From Zeus faber (Eukaryota; Chordata; Actinopteri; Zeiformes; Zeidae): DNA of 64,000 nucleotides. The notes beneath the pieces are model-generated. The model was given only the letters and a program-made list of their open reading frames with translations. It was not told where the DNA came from and did not search any database. Numbering within the stretch: position 1 is the first letter of the stretch; each line of letters begins with the position of its first letter. The position numbers and the translations under genes are program-made. The stretch is taken from the NCBI GenBank assembly GCA_960531495.1, contig OY482866.1:7760207-7824206 (forward strand), given 5' to 3'. Shown here in pieces: positions 23,789-39,314 of this stretch.

Positions 23789-23882
23789 ATGGACGGCAGA
23801 CTGTGTTGGTGGGGTTTGGTCGTCCTCGTCACTTGGAGGCTGGAATGGACCAGGGCTCAGAGTGGCAATTCCACCAGGTGGG

Positions 23883-23931
<49 letters not shown>

Positions 23932-24105
23932 CGTGAGAGAGAGAAGGATCGAGTGTGTCACATAATGGAGGTGTTTATGTCTTGTGGATTTGGGTGTTCC
24001 GTCTTTACCATTGGCTGAGGTTTCAGACTGCAGCACATGCCTACGTAGTGCATTCTCTGCTCAACCCACGTATTCATTATTTTTCTAAGTGTGTGTAGCA
24101 AATGT

Positions 24106-24148
<43 letters not shown>

Positions 24149-25054
24149 TGCAATGCGCTGGTAGAAGCATGAAGCCACTGGTGAAGATGTGGCCCCACAG
24201 ACCAACGGCCAGACACACACCGAGCGATGACGCCATCGTCGTGGTTATCTTGCAGCCCCCCCTTACAGACCTTGGCTTCGGCCGGATTCGATACGCGGAG
24301 CCTTTTTTTTTTTTTAGGGACGCCCCGCTCGCACCGGTTAGGGTCTGGGTCTTTCTTCCGTTCCAGAAAAGAGGCTTTGCCCCACGTTTGAGGGAGCTCG
24401 CTCTCAGCCGGGGCTGGCGGAGGCTTCATGTGCGACCGCTCGGGCGGCTTTGGAGAACATCACAGACCTCACGGATGCCGTAATAAGCAGGCTGGCAGGT
24501 TCGTCTTTGTTTTTTTTTGGGGTTTTTTTTTTTTGACCCGAGTCACGGTGCGGGCCTGGGATGACGTGACAGAAAGGCACGGGGAACAGAGACGTCGCTC
24601 GGCGGGGGGGGGGGGGGGCGGAGAGGAGGAACGGTCATTACGGCAGGACGTCTACACAGTCCTCAAATTATGACGACGGGCTATTTTAGCTTGAAAAAAT
24701 ACCACAAGATCCCCGAATCCTGCCAACGAGCGGCTGTGACCCACTCTTACCCCCCGTACCCCCGCCCCTGTGTGAATGCCTCTGGCGTGGACAGCTGCCC
24801 GCAGCGTCGAAGATAGACCAGAACCCGAGCCGCTGGTCTGCTCTCCGGGGCAACGGAGGCAGGAGGTCTGAGCCAGCGAGGAGCCTGAAGCCGAAAACAC
24901 AGCGTATCGACAGGACGGCGGAGCTGCGGGTTTGAAAACCATGAACTGCCTTTAAGGTTCTTTCATGAGACGTTTGTGCCCAAATTAATGAGTCTGGGGA
25001 CGTGCGCAGTTAAATTGGAGGCGAGTGTAGCCCTGCTTTGATCTGAGTGTGCGT

Positions 25055-25095
<41 letters not shown>

Positions 25096-25112
25096 TGGGG
25101 GTGTGTGGGTGC

Positions 25113-25153
<41 letters not shown>

Positions 25154-25277
25154 TACTGAATGTGTGTGTGTGTGTGTGTGTGCACATGCATGATAATTGC
25201 AGGCAGTTTTGTGTGTGTTTGACAATAGTTTGAATCTGGCTGTTTCGTTTGCCAACGCGAAGGATGTTTCTGGTGGC

Positions 25278-25339
<62 letters not shown>

Positions 25340-28300
25340 AGTTGTATAATGTTATATAATGCATTCGACATTGCTGGCTGTCGGTTTGGCCAACCTTTTT
25401 AGAGAACACAAACCAGGAGAGTTCATTGGTTGGTCCCGGAGCCAGAGAACAGAGACAGACTGTGCTGCTGTGGTTTCCAGTGTGTACATTAAAGTGTGCG
25501 TGCGCGTGTGTGCGTGTGTGTGCGGGTGTTTATGAGTGCGCAAGGGCTTTACGCCATCGGATCCTGTAGCCTTCGTCGTAAGTCGTTTTTTTCATGAATT
25601 AGAACTTCTAAAATGGAACAGTGAACAGCAGTGTGTGGTGTTTGCGTGTGAACACCCTTCCGAACTTCATCTCTCCCTCTCGCTTCCCTTCTTCCTTCGC
25701 CTCCTCCTCCCGCAGGCCTCTCTTCCGCTGTGGAGGCCATGTTGTCACTGATTCGGGCTTTATCGCGAGCGAGGGCTTCCCCAATCACTACAAGCCCAAC
25801 AGCAAGTGCACCTGGTACATCACGGTGAGTAACGGCAGGAAACCACCGGGAACCCCGACGGGACGACTCTACCATGTAATGAATTACATTGCGGTTTGGT
25901 TTTTTTTCCGCGCCCCGCCCCTCTCAGGTTCCGGTGGATCAAGTGGTCATGCTGGCCTTCCGCCTCATCGACATGGAGGCGGACCCCACGTGTCGCTACG
26001 ACTACCTGGACATCTACAACGGCCACTCGCAGCTGGTGCAGAAGCTGGGCCGCTTCTGCGGGACCTTCCGGCCCGGCGCGGTCATCTCCACCTCCAACAC
26101 CATGATGCTGGAGATGACGTCGGACGGCAGCACGGCGGGGAGGGGCTTCCTGGTGTACTTCAGCGGAGGAAAGCCGCACGTGGAAGGTGTGCTCCGTCTC
26201 GTTGACAAACGGCCGAGATGAGAGCTCGCGGAGCTCGACGATTGACCTCCTTCCCTCTGCTTCCACCTCCAGAAAACCAGTTCTGCGGCGGGAGGCTGAC
26301 CAAGTCGCAGGGCTCCGTCAAGACGCCAAACTGGCCCATCTCCAATTACCCGGCGGGCATCAGCTGCTCCTGGCACATCTCCGTGGAGCCCGGCAATGTC
26401 AGCCAATCACCACGCGCCTCGCGTCCCTTGCGACACGTAGATGTATTACACTCACATCGTCCGATTCACTCGTGGAATTAGCGCGCGTCTCACCATCGCC
26501 TCGACGTAGACAGGCTTCATCCTCCGGACTTTAAATAGTGAAATCAGGTGTGCTGATGTTGGAGGAGAGAGAGGAATAACAGGGCACTCGAGGGGCCCTC
26601 CGCTAGGGTGTGTTTAAACCCCCAGTACAGTATGCATGTGTGTGTGTTTGTGTATCTGTACATGAGTGAGCGGTCGCCACCTAACTGTGGCCTTGTGGCG
26701 AATGAAAGACTCCATTCAGGCGCTAAGGCGCGTTGGCGTGCACCAACAGATTGAACCGTAGACGAGAGGGGAAGGAAGAGAGGGCGAGAGAGAGCCTAAA
26801 TGCCCTTCTGTGTTTATCCCCGAATCGGAACGTCCCGCCCTTCCAGTGATTGCACTGCACTGGATTCATAACACCTCGAGTCGCACATTCAAATGAGCCG
26901 GACTGAAAAGAAAACTTCATTCTTAACGACCCAGCATGAAGTCCATGCGGCCTGTGTTTGTGCGGATGTGTCTGGACCTTGTTTCGCGCGTGTGTGTTGT
27001 TAATCCCGTCTCGCTCCCAGGTCATCGAGGTGAAGTTCCAGAAGCTGGACCTGGAAGCTGACACCTACTGTCGCTACGACTACGTGGCGTTCTTTAACGG
27101 AGGAGAGCGCGTCGAATCGCGGCGGATCGGGAAGTACTGCGGCGACAGAGTACCGGGGTGAGACGACTGTTCAAACAGCGTGTCTCCAGGAGTTGTCAGT
27201 CCTCCACACACCCGAGAAACCTTTACTTCATTTGCTCTCTTTTATTTTGGTTTACTTTCTTTAATTTCTCCACTTCTGTTGTTCTACTCTGCTTTCATGC
27301 CTTTTCTCGTCTCTTTTCGTCTCTTCCTCAACAACAGAACTATAGTGACCAGTGGGCACGAGCTCCTGGTCCAGTTCGTCTCCGACCTCAGCGTGACCTC
27401 CGCTGGCTTCATGGCCTTCTACTCCGGCGTGCCCCGGGGGTCCCGAACACCCACAGCCGGGGGAGACTTTATCCACGGCCCACGGTCAGGCTCGGTGGAA
27501 ACCAGAGGACCAGTCGTGAAACCCGCCAAGGCCCCCAAGCCGACACGCAAGCCTAAGCCAAGTGCGCGACTCAAGCCCGCCCCAAAAACAACCACTAGAC
27601 CCGCGATCAGACTGCCGGTGAGGCCCCCGCCGCGGACCCCTACAAGACGTCCCGCAGTTAGGCCCACTCTCAAGCCTAAACCAGCTAAACCAGCAGCAAA
27701 GCCCTCCGTGAGGAAGCCCACAGCGAAGCCATCGGTGAGCAAGCCCACAGCCAAGCCCCCTGTGCGCAAACCCAAGCCTAAACCCACGACCAAACCTAAG
27801 TTTAAACCCGGCACGAAGGCCAAACCCACAGCAAAGCCGGCAGCCAAGGCCAAGACTAAGCCCACCACCAAGCTGAGCACCAAGCCCGCCAGGCCAACCC
27901 CTAAGAGCGCCCTAAAGCCAAGCACTAAGACAAAGCCTAAAGTGACGGCCAAGCCAGGACAACCCAAGACGGTCACCAAGAAACCTGTGGTGGCCAAGAA
28001 ACGTGAGTGGAAATTAGTTTGATGAGGTGTCGAGGGTCATTTTTCGTCCATATTTATCTATGTTCATTTGGGTTTGGGTTTGCAATGTGTTTCTTTCTGT
28101 TCAGCTTTACCACTGAACCCGCTGTGTACACGAGTCTGTAAGAGGAGCGGAACCCTCCAATCCAACTTCTGCCCCAACGACTTTGGTAGGTGGGACCGTC
28201 GAAATTTCATTTCTTATGGTCGCGAGATGGTAGAAGAAGGGACGGGGCCAGCTCAGATGTTCCTGTATCATTGAAGCCCATGTGATGGTCAACAGCAACA

Positions 28301-28828
28301 TCTCACTTTGATATTTTGAGCCCAATTGAGTTCAAAATATCCCCCAAAAAAAGTATTTTCATTGAAAATATCTAACGTTATCTCTCCCTGTTCCCCTTCC
28401 AGTGATAACGGGCAAGGTCATGTCATTGACGCCCGGCGCGAGGGGCAGCGTCTTGGTGGAGATGTCCCTTATCAAGGCTTTCAAGACAGGACGGCTAAAA
28501 ATGACCAAATCAGGACCGACCACATCGGTCAAAATGACCGCCACCTGCAAGAAGTGCCCGGGGCTACAGAAAGGTAGGGCTATACAAAAAGCGTGTGTAT
28601 AAGCTCTGTAACGTACTGTACTTTATTTATTCCCGTTGAAGAATTCGATCGAGATTCGGATTGAATTCTAAAAGTTTGAACCGTCCGTCTGCGGTAGGGT
28701 CGGACTACGTGCTGATGGGGAAGGTTGACGCCCTGGGCAACGGTCTGCTCAGCCCGTCCAGCTTCAGTCTCCTCTACAAGCCCATCCACGCCAAAGCACT
28801 GGCCAACTACGCCCGTCAATCCTGCTGA
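23789..28828 (+). CDS. pcolce: Procollagen C-endopeptidase enhancer (PCOLCE), complete, 9 coding exons
   Basis: A secreted glycoprotein that binds procollagen C-propeptides and boosts BMP-1/tolloid cleavage. Exons: 23789-23877, 25716-25824, 25928-26186, 26273-26397, 27021-27157, 27338-28002, 28105-28185, 28403-28573, 28698-28828. They total 1,767 nt, 588 residues (human about 449). Seen: signal peptide (core [10 protein letters not shown], about residues 1-24), N-glycosylation site NST, CUB1 (about 35-148, with [12 protein letters not shown]), CUB2 (about 157-270, with [13 protein letters not shown]), a Lys/Pro/Thr/Ala linker (271-462), and an NTR domain with six cysteines ending QSC (469-588). 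The excess length is nearly all linker. The exon 4 donor is GTCAGC, weaker than the others. pcolcea or pcolceb is not resolved. Confidence 0.93.
25045..25340. repeat. TG-rich microsatellite cluster in pcolce intron 1
   Basis: Several interrupted (TG)n tracts (about 25048-25180 and 25280-25337) plus others at 23888-23931 and 24104-24145 fill intron 1. His-Thr and Cys-Val ORFs over them are artefacts. Confidence 0.9.
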
Positions 28829-29060
28829 CATCAGCGCCGGAATCCACCAATCAGGGAAGACCAGACCCCGCACCTCCCCAGTAGAACTCTGAACGAACAG
28901 AGGGAACAAAATGTTATTGTTACTTGTTAAAAGTAACAAAAAAAGTGATTCTTCACTATGTCTGGAGGGACGCCACCTCGAGACGGCCATTAATTGATAT
29001 TGGAAAATATTTTGTATTTTGTATGTAAATTATATTTCTACGATTAAAGGATCAGAATCG
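28829..29060 (+). other. pcolce: pcolce 3' UTR with ATTAAA polyadenylation signal
   Basis: After the TGA at 28826-28828, the variant signal ATTAAA occurs at 29043-29048 in AT-rich context, giving a 3' UTR of roughly 230 bases. No better AATAAA is seen nearby. Confidence 0.55.
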
Positions 29061-30314
29061 GAAACAGAATCGCAATATGTTCATTGGGCCAAGTTTACTG
29101 CCACGTGCGAGGAATTTGTCATGGCATAGTTGGTGCAAAAGAAAAGTAGCATCAAAAAGAATGCGGGAATCATGAAAGCGGAATCACAAATTTGTGCTTT
29201 TTATGTCTAGAAACTCTGTAGCGTACACGTCAAAACCCTAGCTGTCAGCCTTGCCGTTTTCCCGGGATTCACCCATATTTTACCCTTCTTTCCCACTGTC
29301 CTCCGGGTTTTTTATATTCCCGTAATTATCTCATATTTTTAACGTTTCTATAAAAAAAAAAAAAAAAGGTTGGCGGCACCGCCGATCTCCACTCCGCTGA
29401 CCGCTGTGCGTCCCCGCTCCCCTTTCCTCCAAACAAAACCAATAATAACAGTGTGCATGTAACCGTGCTTAACGAGGACACTCTCTCAGTCACCCCCCCC
29501 ACCCCCACGCCTAAAACGGGTGCCAATGCAATCATAAGCTGTTTTTGCACCACAGGAACCTGGTTTTAAGAACTTTTGGAGGAACCGTCCCTTTTTCATG
29601 TGTCCGCTCTTCAGGACAGAGGAACCTTCTTTTTTAGCTCCTACTCCAGGGCAGCGACTAACCGGCACGAGAGGAACCTTCGGTGACCTAAGTCCACGGT
29701 CCCTCGTCCCCGGTGCACCGAGGACAGTCCGCCCCGGTTGAGTCGCATCGCTCTGGGTGCGGACCAGCCTCAGCGGTTATAAGAAAAAGACAATAAAAAA
29801 TACGATTTTTTTTCTTGTAGATATATTTATTTCACTTATATTATTTTCCGACGTTAATTGAATTAAACAAATATATGCATGCGGTGTTCCCGATGCGTGC
29901 CTGTGCCTTCCGAAAGTCGGAACAAACTTTGAAAAGACACCTCACAGATCAAATGTAAGTGAAGATTCAGAAACCAGATTGCTCATTCCTCGCCTCAAAT
30001 TTGTCCAGAAACAGATTTTGGTGGACTGATCAGGTGAAATAAGTGAAAGATACGGGGTCAATTCAACACGGAACTCACGCTGAAACCCCGTTGGCTGACA
30101 TCACTTCAGAGTTCCAGTGCAGTGGGAATACAACCAGAAAAAAAGCGCTTGAAGGTATTTGGTTCTCGGGGGACCTCCCCAGTTTCTAGTTCCCCTTCAG
30201 GGAGTCCCCAGAACTGTTCGGTGCAAAAACACCTATTCATACAATATGGCAAGACAACTTGAATCATTTACTGCAAATTTCCTTGAACGGCAGAGCAATT
30301 GCAAAGGTTGAACG
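29061..30314. other. Intergenic, no gene seen
   Basis: Between the convergent pcolce and TMEM272-like genes. It contains an A15 run (about 29353) and no recognisable coding exon. The pieces at 29530-29690 and 30120-30240 share AGGAACC/GGAACT-rich phrases resembling dispersed fish repeats. Confidence 0.5.
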
Positions 30315-30320
30315 TTTATT
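30315..30320 (-). terminator. Probable polyadenylation signal of TMEM272-like gene 1
   Basis: AATAAA on the minus strand (TTTATT on +), about 315 bases after the stop codon at 30635. Confidence 0.5.
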
Positions 30321-30420
30321 GCAAATATATAAAGATGAATGAATGCTTTAATATATCACGAAGAAGAAGTTTCAATACAAAACACCCTGTGATGTACTGT
30401 TATTGCTATAATTCTTAAAA

Positions 30421-30424
<4 letters not shown>

Positions 30425-30483
<59 letters not shown>

Positions 30484-30535
30484 TAGTAGTAGTAGTAGTA
30501 TTAGTATTATTATTATTATCATTATTATTATTATA
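30425..30535. repeat. Near-palindromic CTA/ATT trinucleotide array
   Basis: (TAC/CTA)n followed by (AAT)n turns over at about 30470 into (ATT)n followed by (AGT)n, then mixed ATT units. The two sides are largely reverse complements. It lies in the 3' UTR side of TMEM272-like gene 1. Confidence 0.85.
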
Positions 30536-30634
30536 GGACTTAAACCTGTCTATTCTGTAAAGAAAGGAATAGGAACAGCATGGTACTTGTGCCATGGGGA
30601 AAAAGAAACCTTCCAATAGGCAGGGTCTATGTCT

Positions 30635-33890
<3,256 letters not shown>

Positions 33891-33906
33891 CGTCAGCGCT
33901 GACTCT

Positions 33907-35636
33907 GAGGGAGACAAAATGCTGTTTCGCTCTGCAGGTCACTGGTCCCCCAGAAGAGTGGGCGTCGGTGCGAAAACCCTCAAGGGTTAACCAAGAAGAA
34001 CTAGAAAAGGGACATATTTTTAGGATTAGTGTTGGCCTAACCCCAACCCCAGGACAAGGTGGCGGGAAACAGTTCATCATGGGTTCATCAGTGTCTGGTT
34101 GGACTGATCTGACGATGAACAGCAAGTTCAGGTCGGGCTGTTCTGAGGCGGCGCAGACCTTCAGAATAAAAGTAGAGCGAGCTATTTGTCGTTTTTGAGA
34201 AGAAATTGTCTTCGACAAACTGACGTAGTTCATAGTAAACCGGGCTCATATATAAAAAGAGAAATGTTTGCTGAAATGTAGGTTTGTGCACAGTAATACT
34301 TTATTTTGGCCATCAGTTAGTCTGAAAAACACAATTTGGTGGACCAAAACCTGAACTTTTACTCGCTTTGGACTGCGTGCTTATGGTTCAAAGTGCAATT
34401 TAAATGTGTAACTCACAGTCCAGCACTGACAACCAACTGTTCCTATTTGTGTCTGGCTGTGACTCAGGTTAAATACGTACAGACGATCCCGACATACTGG
34501 TTCCACGGCATCTTGCGAAAATCACTTCACACCGCCACTCGTTTGTTCCTCCGCATTGTTTGCACGGAACCATCTCTGATCATTTATTTTCTCAACCACA
34601 GGAGATAATAATAAGTATATGAGTAGGTAAATAACAAATAAGGGTTTTTATAACAAAATATTGAGATATGTGCATTTATATATTTTTAAATTTTGTAAAA
34701 AGAAATGCATTTTGTTCATTCACGTATGACTATTAAAATGAAAGACTTTTTTGGAAACATAATTTGTTAAAAGTGTTAGGAGGTACAAAATGTACATAGA
34801 GCTGTGTCGCCCTTTTCAGGGTCTAAAGCTCGCTTCACACTGAACACCAGAAATTACGAGAACTAACCGGAATTCCATTCATTCCTATGGAGAGTCGAAT
34901 CGGCACGCGAAAAGCTGTGACGCCCAATACCCACCCCCGATCGAGGCTCTGTGATGCGGTAGGAATTCAGGACCTGGAGTGAACTGGGCTTAAAATGAAG
35001 TAACTAAGTCACGTATATAAAATAATCACGTCATTAACGTTAGGTTGAATGTCACCATATACACTATCAGCAAATCTCTTTTCATAAAACTTTTGTCTTC
35101 TCTGCAAATGCTATATAAAGGGAGTTTAAAACCCTCACTCATGGAACATGGTGATTATTCAGCTGAGCAAACTCCTGCGTATTCGCTGTTGAGTCGAAAA
35201 TCAGGCGCAGTTCATACGACGGCCACTAGGGGGTGGATCCTACCTGTGGTTTTTTTGGTTTTTGTTTTTTGTTTTTTTGGGTTGTTTTTTTTTAAGCCAC
35301 AAAACTCCCAAAATGAGTTCACTCAAAAAAATGAAAGTGGTTTCAAAATGAGAGATTTTTTTTCTGTTTTACATGTCTTCATATCCAGTTCATATCAATG
35401 ATTGATTCGGACGAGTGGTTTCACCAACTAGTCAACTAGTCGACTACTATAACGACTAGTTGACCGCTGTTGGCAGCGGTCAACTAGTCGTGGACAACAT
35501 AATATTTGTCAATGTCACTAGATTTACAATAATTATGAGTAATTAATAATAATTATAAGTAAAATAATTTGTTAAAATATGTACTTACATTTATATCTCA
35601 ATTCAGCTATGTAGTATTTAAGAATACTCCTAATTA
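33907..35636. other. Upstream region of TMEM272-like gene 1, no coding exon seen
   Basis: It should contain the noncoding first exon and promoter of copy 1, but no element is diagnostic. It also has AT-rich DNA and a T-rich run at about 35249-35296. ORFs such as 34336-34608 have no recognisable domain. Confidence 0.4.
35453..35490. repeat. Perfect 17-bp inverted repeat, 4-base loop
   Basis: CGACTAGTTGACCGCTG at 35453-35469 is exactly reverse-complemented at 35474-35490 around TTGG. Further ACTAGT/GTCGAC palindromes precede it (35427-35445). It is probably the end or core of a short nonautonomous element. Confidence 0.92.
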
Positions 35637-36037
35637 ATTTAAAGGTGCAGTGTGTAGAATGCAGTGGCATCTAGCGGTGAGGACGCAGATGTCAACCGAC
35701 TGAATACCCCTCCCCGTGGCGGCGCAACCTGGCGGCCTTCGTGGAAAGGACGGTGGCCGTGAAACTCGCGAAAAACACGAAAGTCCCGCTCTAGAGCCAG
35801 TGATTGGTTTGTCCATTCTGGGTTTCTGTAGAAGAAACATGGCGGTGCAACATGGCGGCCTCCGTGGAAGCGTGCCCGCTCCCCATGGAGCTAAAAACGG
35901 CTCATTCTAAGGTATCGCCAACACAACGATGCGTATTTTCATCGTATTATACACTAGTTAAAACATACTTGTGAATGTTATATTCCATTTCGGCCAAGTC
36001 TGTTCCGTAGATTCTACACACTGCACCTTTAATGTAC
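35637..36037. mobile_element. ~390-bp MITE with TTAA flanks (piggyBac-like)
   Basis: The termini AGGTGCAGTGTGTAGAAT (left) and ATTCTACACACTGCACCT (right) are perfect 18-bp inverted repeats, each directly bordered by TTAA, the target-site duplication used by piggyBac transposases. The interior has no transposase and contains ATGGCGG-type phrases seen in abundant fish MITEs. The family assignment rests on the TTAA duplication alone. Confidence 0.8.
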
Positions 36038-36149
36038 AAAATACAATTTTTATCGGTACCCAGAACCCCTCTCCCAGGTGAAAGACGACTGTTGGGAAAA
36101 AGTTGGCAACTAGTAAACATCATTAGTAGTCATAAAAGCCCTAATTTGG

Positions 36150-36215
36150 GCACACACACTCACACACACGCACACGCACACGCACACGCACGCACACACA
36201 CACACACACACACAC
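36150..36215. repeat. (CA)n/(CACG)n microsatellite
   Basis: Interrupted CACACACG units running into about 14 pure CA units. Confidence 0.9.
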
Positions 36216-36525
36216 AGCGGAGATTAAAGTGCGGCGCCTGGCACTTGATAAAGGAAGGGCTTTTCGCTGGCAAATGAATAAGCAAATGTGTTCAAATGAG
36301 GAAGGAAAAGTCCGTTTGCTCCGCAGGAAGAACAGTTTGCCCCCGCGAAGTTACGCAAGAGCGACACACGCAAAATTCAACCTTTAACGAGGGAAAACAA
36401 CCACTCGGAACCACCCGCTGTGTGGCCGAAGAACGAAGAAACAAAGTCATACTTATCGCGAGTACTTCGGGTCTTGTTTGAGAAGTCTGGGTCTGACACT
36501 TAAACGTTGGGTGTGTCTGTCTGTC

Positions 36526-36526
<1 letters not shown>

Positions 36527-36591
<65 letters not shown>

Positions 36592-36674
36592 TGACCGACG
36601 AGGTTCCTCCCCTCGCAGTGATAGCCGCACCCCGCAGCGCTCGACCGCCGACGCACGCACGCACGCACGCCCAG

Positions 36675-36758
<84 letters not shown>
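36527..36758. repeat. Inverted TG...TGCG / GCAC...AC microsatellite pair
   Basis: (TG)n then (TGCG)n (36527-36591), about 60 bp of unique GC-rich sequence, then (CGCA)n and (CA)n (36650-36758). The two halves are reverse complements around the unique centre, so the unit could extrude as a large cruciform. Confidence 0.9.
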
Positions 36759-36760
<2 letters not shown>

Positions 36761-36794
36761 GGAAAACGAAATGCAATTTTCGTCCGAGTCATTC

Positions 36795-36836
36795 GCGGTC
36801 AGCTGACGTCCCCAGCTGACGCCGTCAGCTGACCGC
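36795..36836. repeat. Palindromic CAGCTG cluster
   Basis: GCGGTCAGCTGACG (36795-36808) is perfectly inverted as CGTCAGCTGACCGC (36823-36836), with a third CAGCTG between them. CAGCTG is an E-box variant bound by class A/myogenic bHLH factors, and GACGTC (36805-36810) is CRE-like. No gene starts visibly nearby. Confidence 0.85.
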
Positions 36837-37148
36837 ATCGCAAGTTGTCCGCTCCACTTTCACTTTCATTTCCGACGGAGTCAAATAAAGTAGGACAACA
36901 GTAAAACGAAGCAGAAAAATCAACGGTCAAACGACAACAGTTTGACAAGATGCAGTTAACCCAGAAATGGACAGTAAACAATTAAAAAGGCATAAAAATA
37001 GACAATGGACGGGAAAATTAACCCGAAAATTAACAATAAACAGGACGATTTTTTTCAGCGTGAAACCGACCTTAAAACGAACACTTAACAATATGCAAAA
37101 AACCCACGTTGGTTTTCCTCTGAATGTAATTCCATTATGTTCCAGTAG

Positions 37149-39314
37149 TCCACACTGGGATTAGAGTAACACATTGACATTATAGTTACACACTGGGATT
37201 AGAGTAACACATTAAGATTATAGTTACACACTGATATTATAGTAACACATTGAGATTATAGTTACACACTGGGATTATAGTAACACATTAAGATTATAGT
37301 TACACACTGATATTATAGTAACACATTGAGATTATAGTTACACACTGGGATTATAGTAACACACTGGGATTATAGTAACACATTGAGATTATAGTTACAC
37401 ACTGATATTATAGTAACACATTGAGATTATAGTTACACACTGGGATTATAGTAACACATTGAGATTATAGTTACACACTGGGATTATAGTAACACATTGA
37501 GATTATAGTTACACACTGATATTATAGTAACACATTGAGATTATAGTTACACACTGGGATTATAGTAACACATTGAGATTATAGTTACACACTGGGATTA
37601 TAGTAACACATTGAGATTATAGTTACACACTGATATTATAGTAACACATTGAGATTATAGTTACACACTGGGATTATAGTAACACATTGAGATTATAGTT
37701 ACACACTGATATTATAGTAACACATTGAGATTATAGTTATACACTGGGATTATAGTAATACATTGAGATTATAGTAACACACTGAGTTTATAGTAACACA
37801 TTGAGATTATAGTTACACACTGATATTATAGTAACACATTGAGATTACAGTTAAACACTGGGATTATAGTAACACATTGAGATTATAGTAATACACTGAG
37901 ATTATAGTAACACATTGAGATTATAGTAACACACTGGGATTATAGTAACACATTGAGATTATAGTTAAACACTGGGATTATAGTAACACATTGAGATTAT
38001 AGTTAAACACTGGGATTATAGTAACACATTGAGATTATAGTTACACACTGGGATTATAGTAACACATTGAGATTATAGTTACACACTGATATTATAGTAA
38101 CACATTGAGATTATAGTTACACACTGATATTATAGTAACCAATTGAGATTATAGTTACACACTGATATTATAGTAACCCATTGAGATTATAGTTACACAC
38201 TGGGATTATAGTAACACATTGAGATTATAGTTACACACTGATATTATAGTAACACATTGAGATTATAGTTAAACACTGGGATTATAGTAACACATTGAGA
38301 TTATAGTAATACACCGAGATTATAGAAACACATTGAGATTATAGTAACACACTGGGATTATAGTAACACATTGAGATTATAGTAACACACTGAGATTATA
38401 GTAACACATTGAGATTATAGTAACACACTGGGATTATAGTAACACATTGAGATTATAGTTAAACACTGGGATTATAGTAACACATTGAGATTATAGTAAT
38501 ACACCGAGATTATAGTAACACATTGAGATTATAGTAACACACTGGGATTATAGTAACACATTGAGATTATAGTAACACACTGAGATTATAGTAACACATT
38601 GAGATTATAGTTAAACACTGGGATTATAGTAACACATTGAGATTATAGTAATACACTGAGATTATAGTAACACATTGAGATTATAGTAACACACTGGGAT
38701 TATAGTAACACATTGAGATTATAGTAACACACTGAGATTATAGTAACACATTGAGATTATAGTTACACACTGGGATTATAGTAACACATTGAGATTATAG
38801 TTAAACACGGGGATTATAGTAACACATTGAGATTATAGTTACACACTTGGATTATAGTAATACATTGAGATTATAGTAACACACTGGGATTATAGTAACA
38901 CATTGAGATTATAGTTAAACACTGGGATTATAGTAACACATTGAGATTATAGTTAAACACTGGGATTATAGTAACACATTGAGATTATAGTAATACACTG
39001 AGATTATAGTAACACATTGAGATTATAGTAACACACTGGGATTATAGTAACACATTGAGATTATAGTAACACACTGAGATTATAGTAACACATTGAGATT
39101 ATAGTTACACACTGGGATTATAGTAACACATTGAGATTATAGTTAAACACGGGGATTATAGTAACACATTGAGATTATAGTTACACACTTGGATTATAGT
39201 AATACATTGAGATTATAGTAACACACTGGGATTATAGTAACACATTGGGATTATAGTAACACACTGGGATTATAGTAACACATTGAGATTATAGTAACAC
39301 ACTGGGATTATAGT
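37149..39314. repeat. 19-bp minisatellite, about 114 units (2.2 kb)
   Basis: The unit is ACACATTGAGATTATAGTA with variants at positions 6, 9-10 and 18-19. Units tend to alternate between a CATTGAG type and a CACTGGG or CACTGAT type, giving a 38-bp dimer, with longer blocks repeated inside the array. No open frame of note. Confidence 0.97.

Noticed and set aside
23367-23936. 189-codon ORF upstream of pcolce
   Set aside because: It is Ser/Leu/Pro from CT-rich sequence and overlaps the true pcolce first exon in a different frame.
27419-27997. 192-codon minus-strand ORF
   Set aside because: It is the Gly/Leu/Val-rich antisense shadow of the pcolce Lys/Pro/Thr linker.
37149-39314. Regular short repeats resembling a CRISPR array
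   Set aside because: The 19-bp units are contiguous with no unique spacers and this is a vertebrate genome, so it is a minisatellite.
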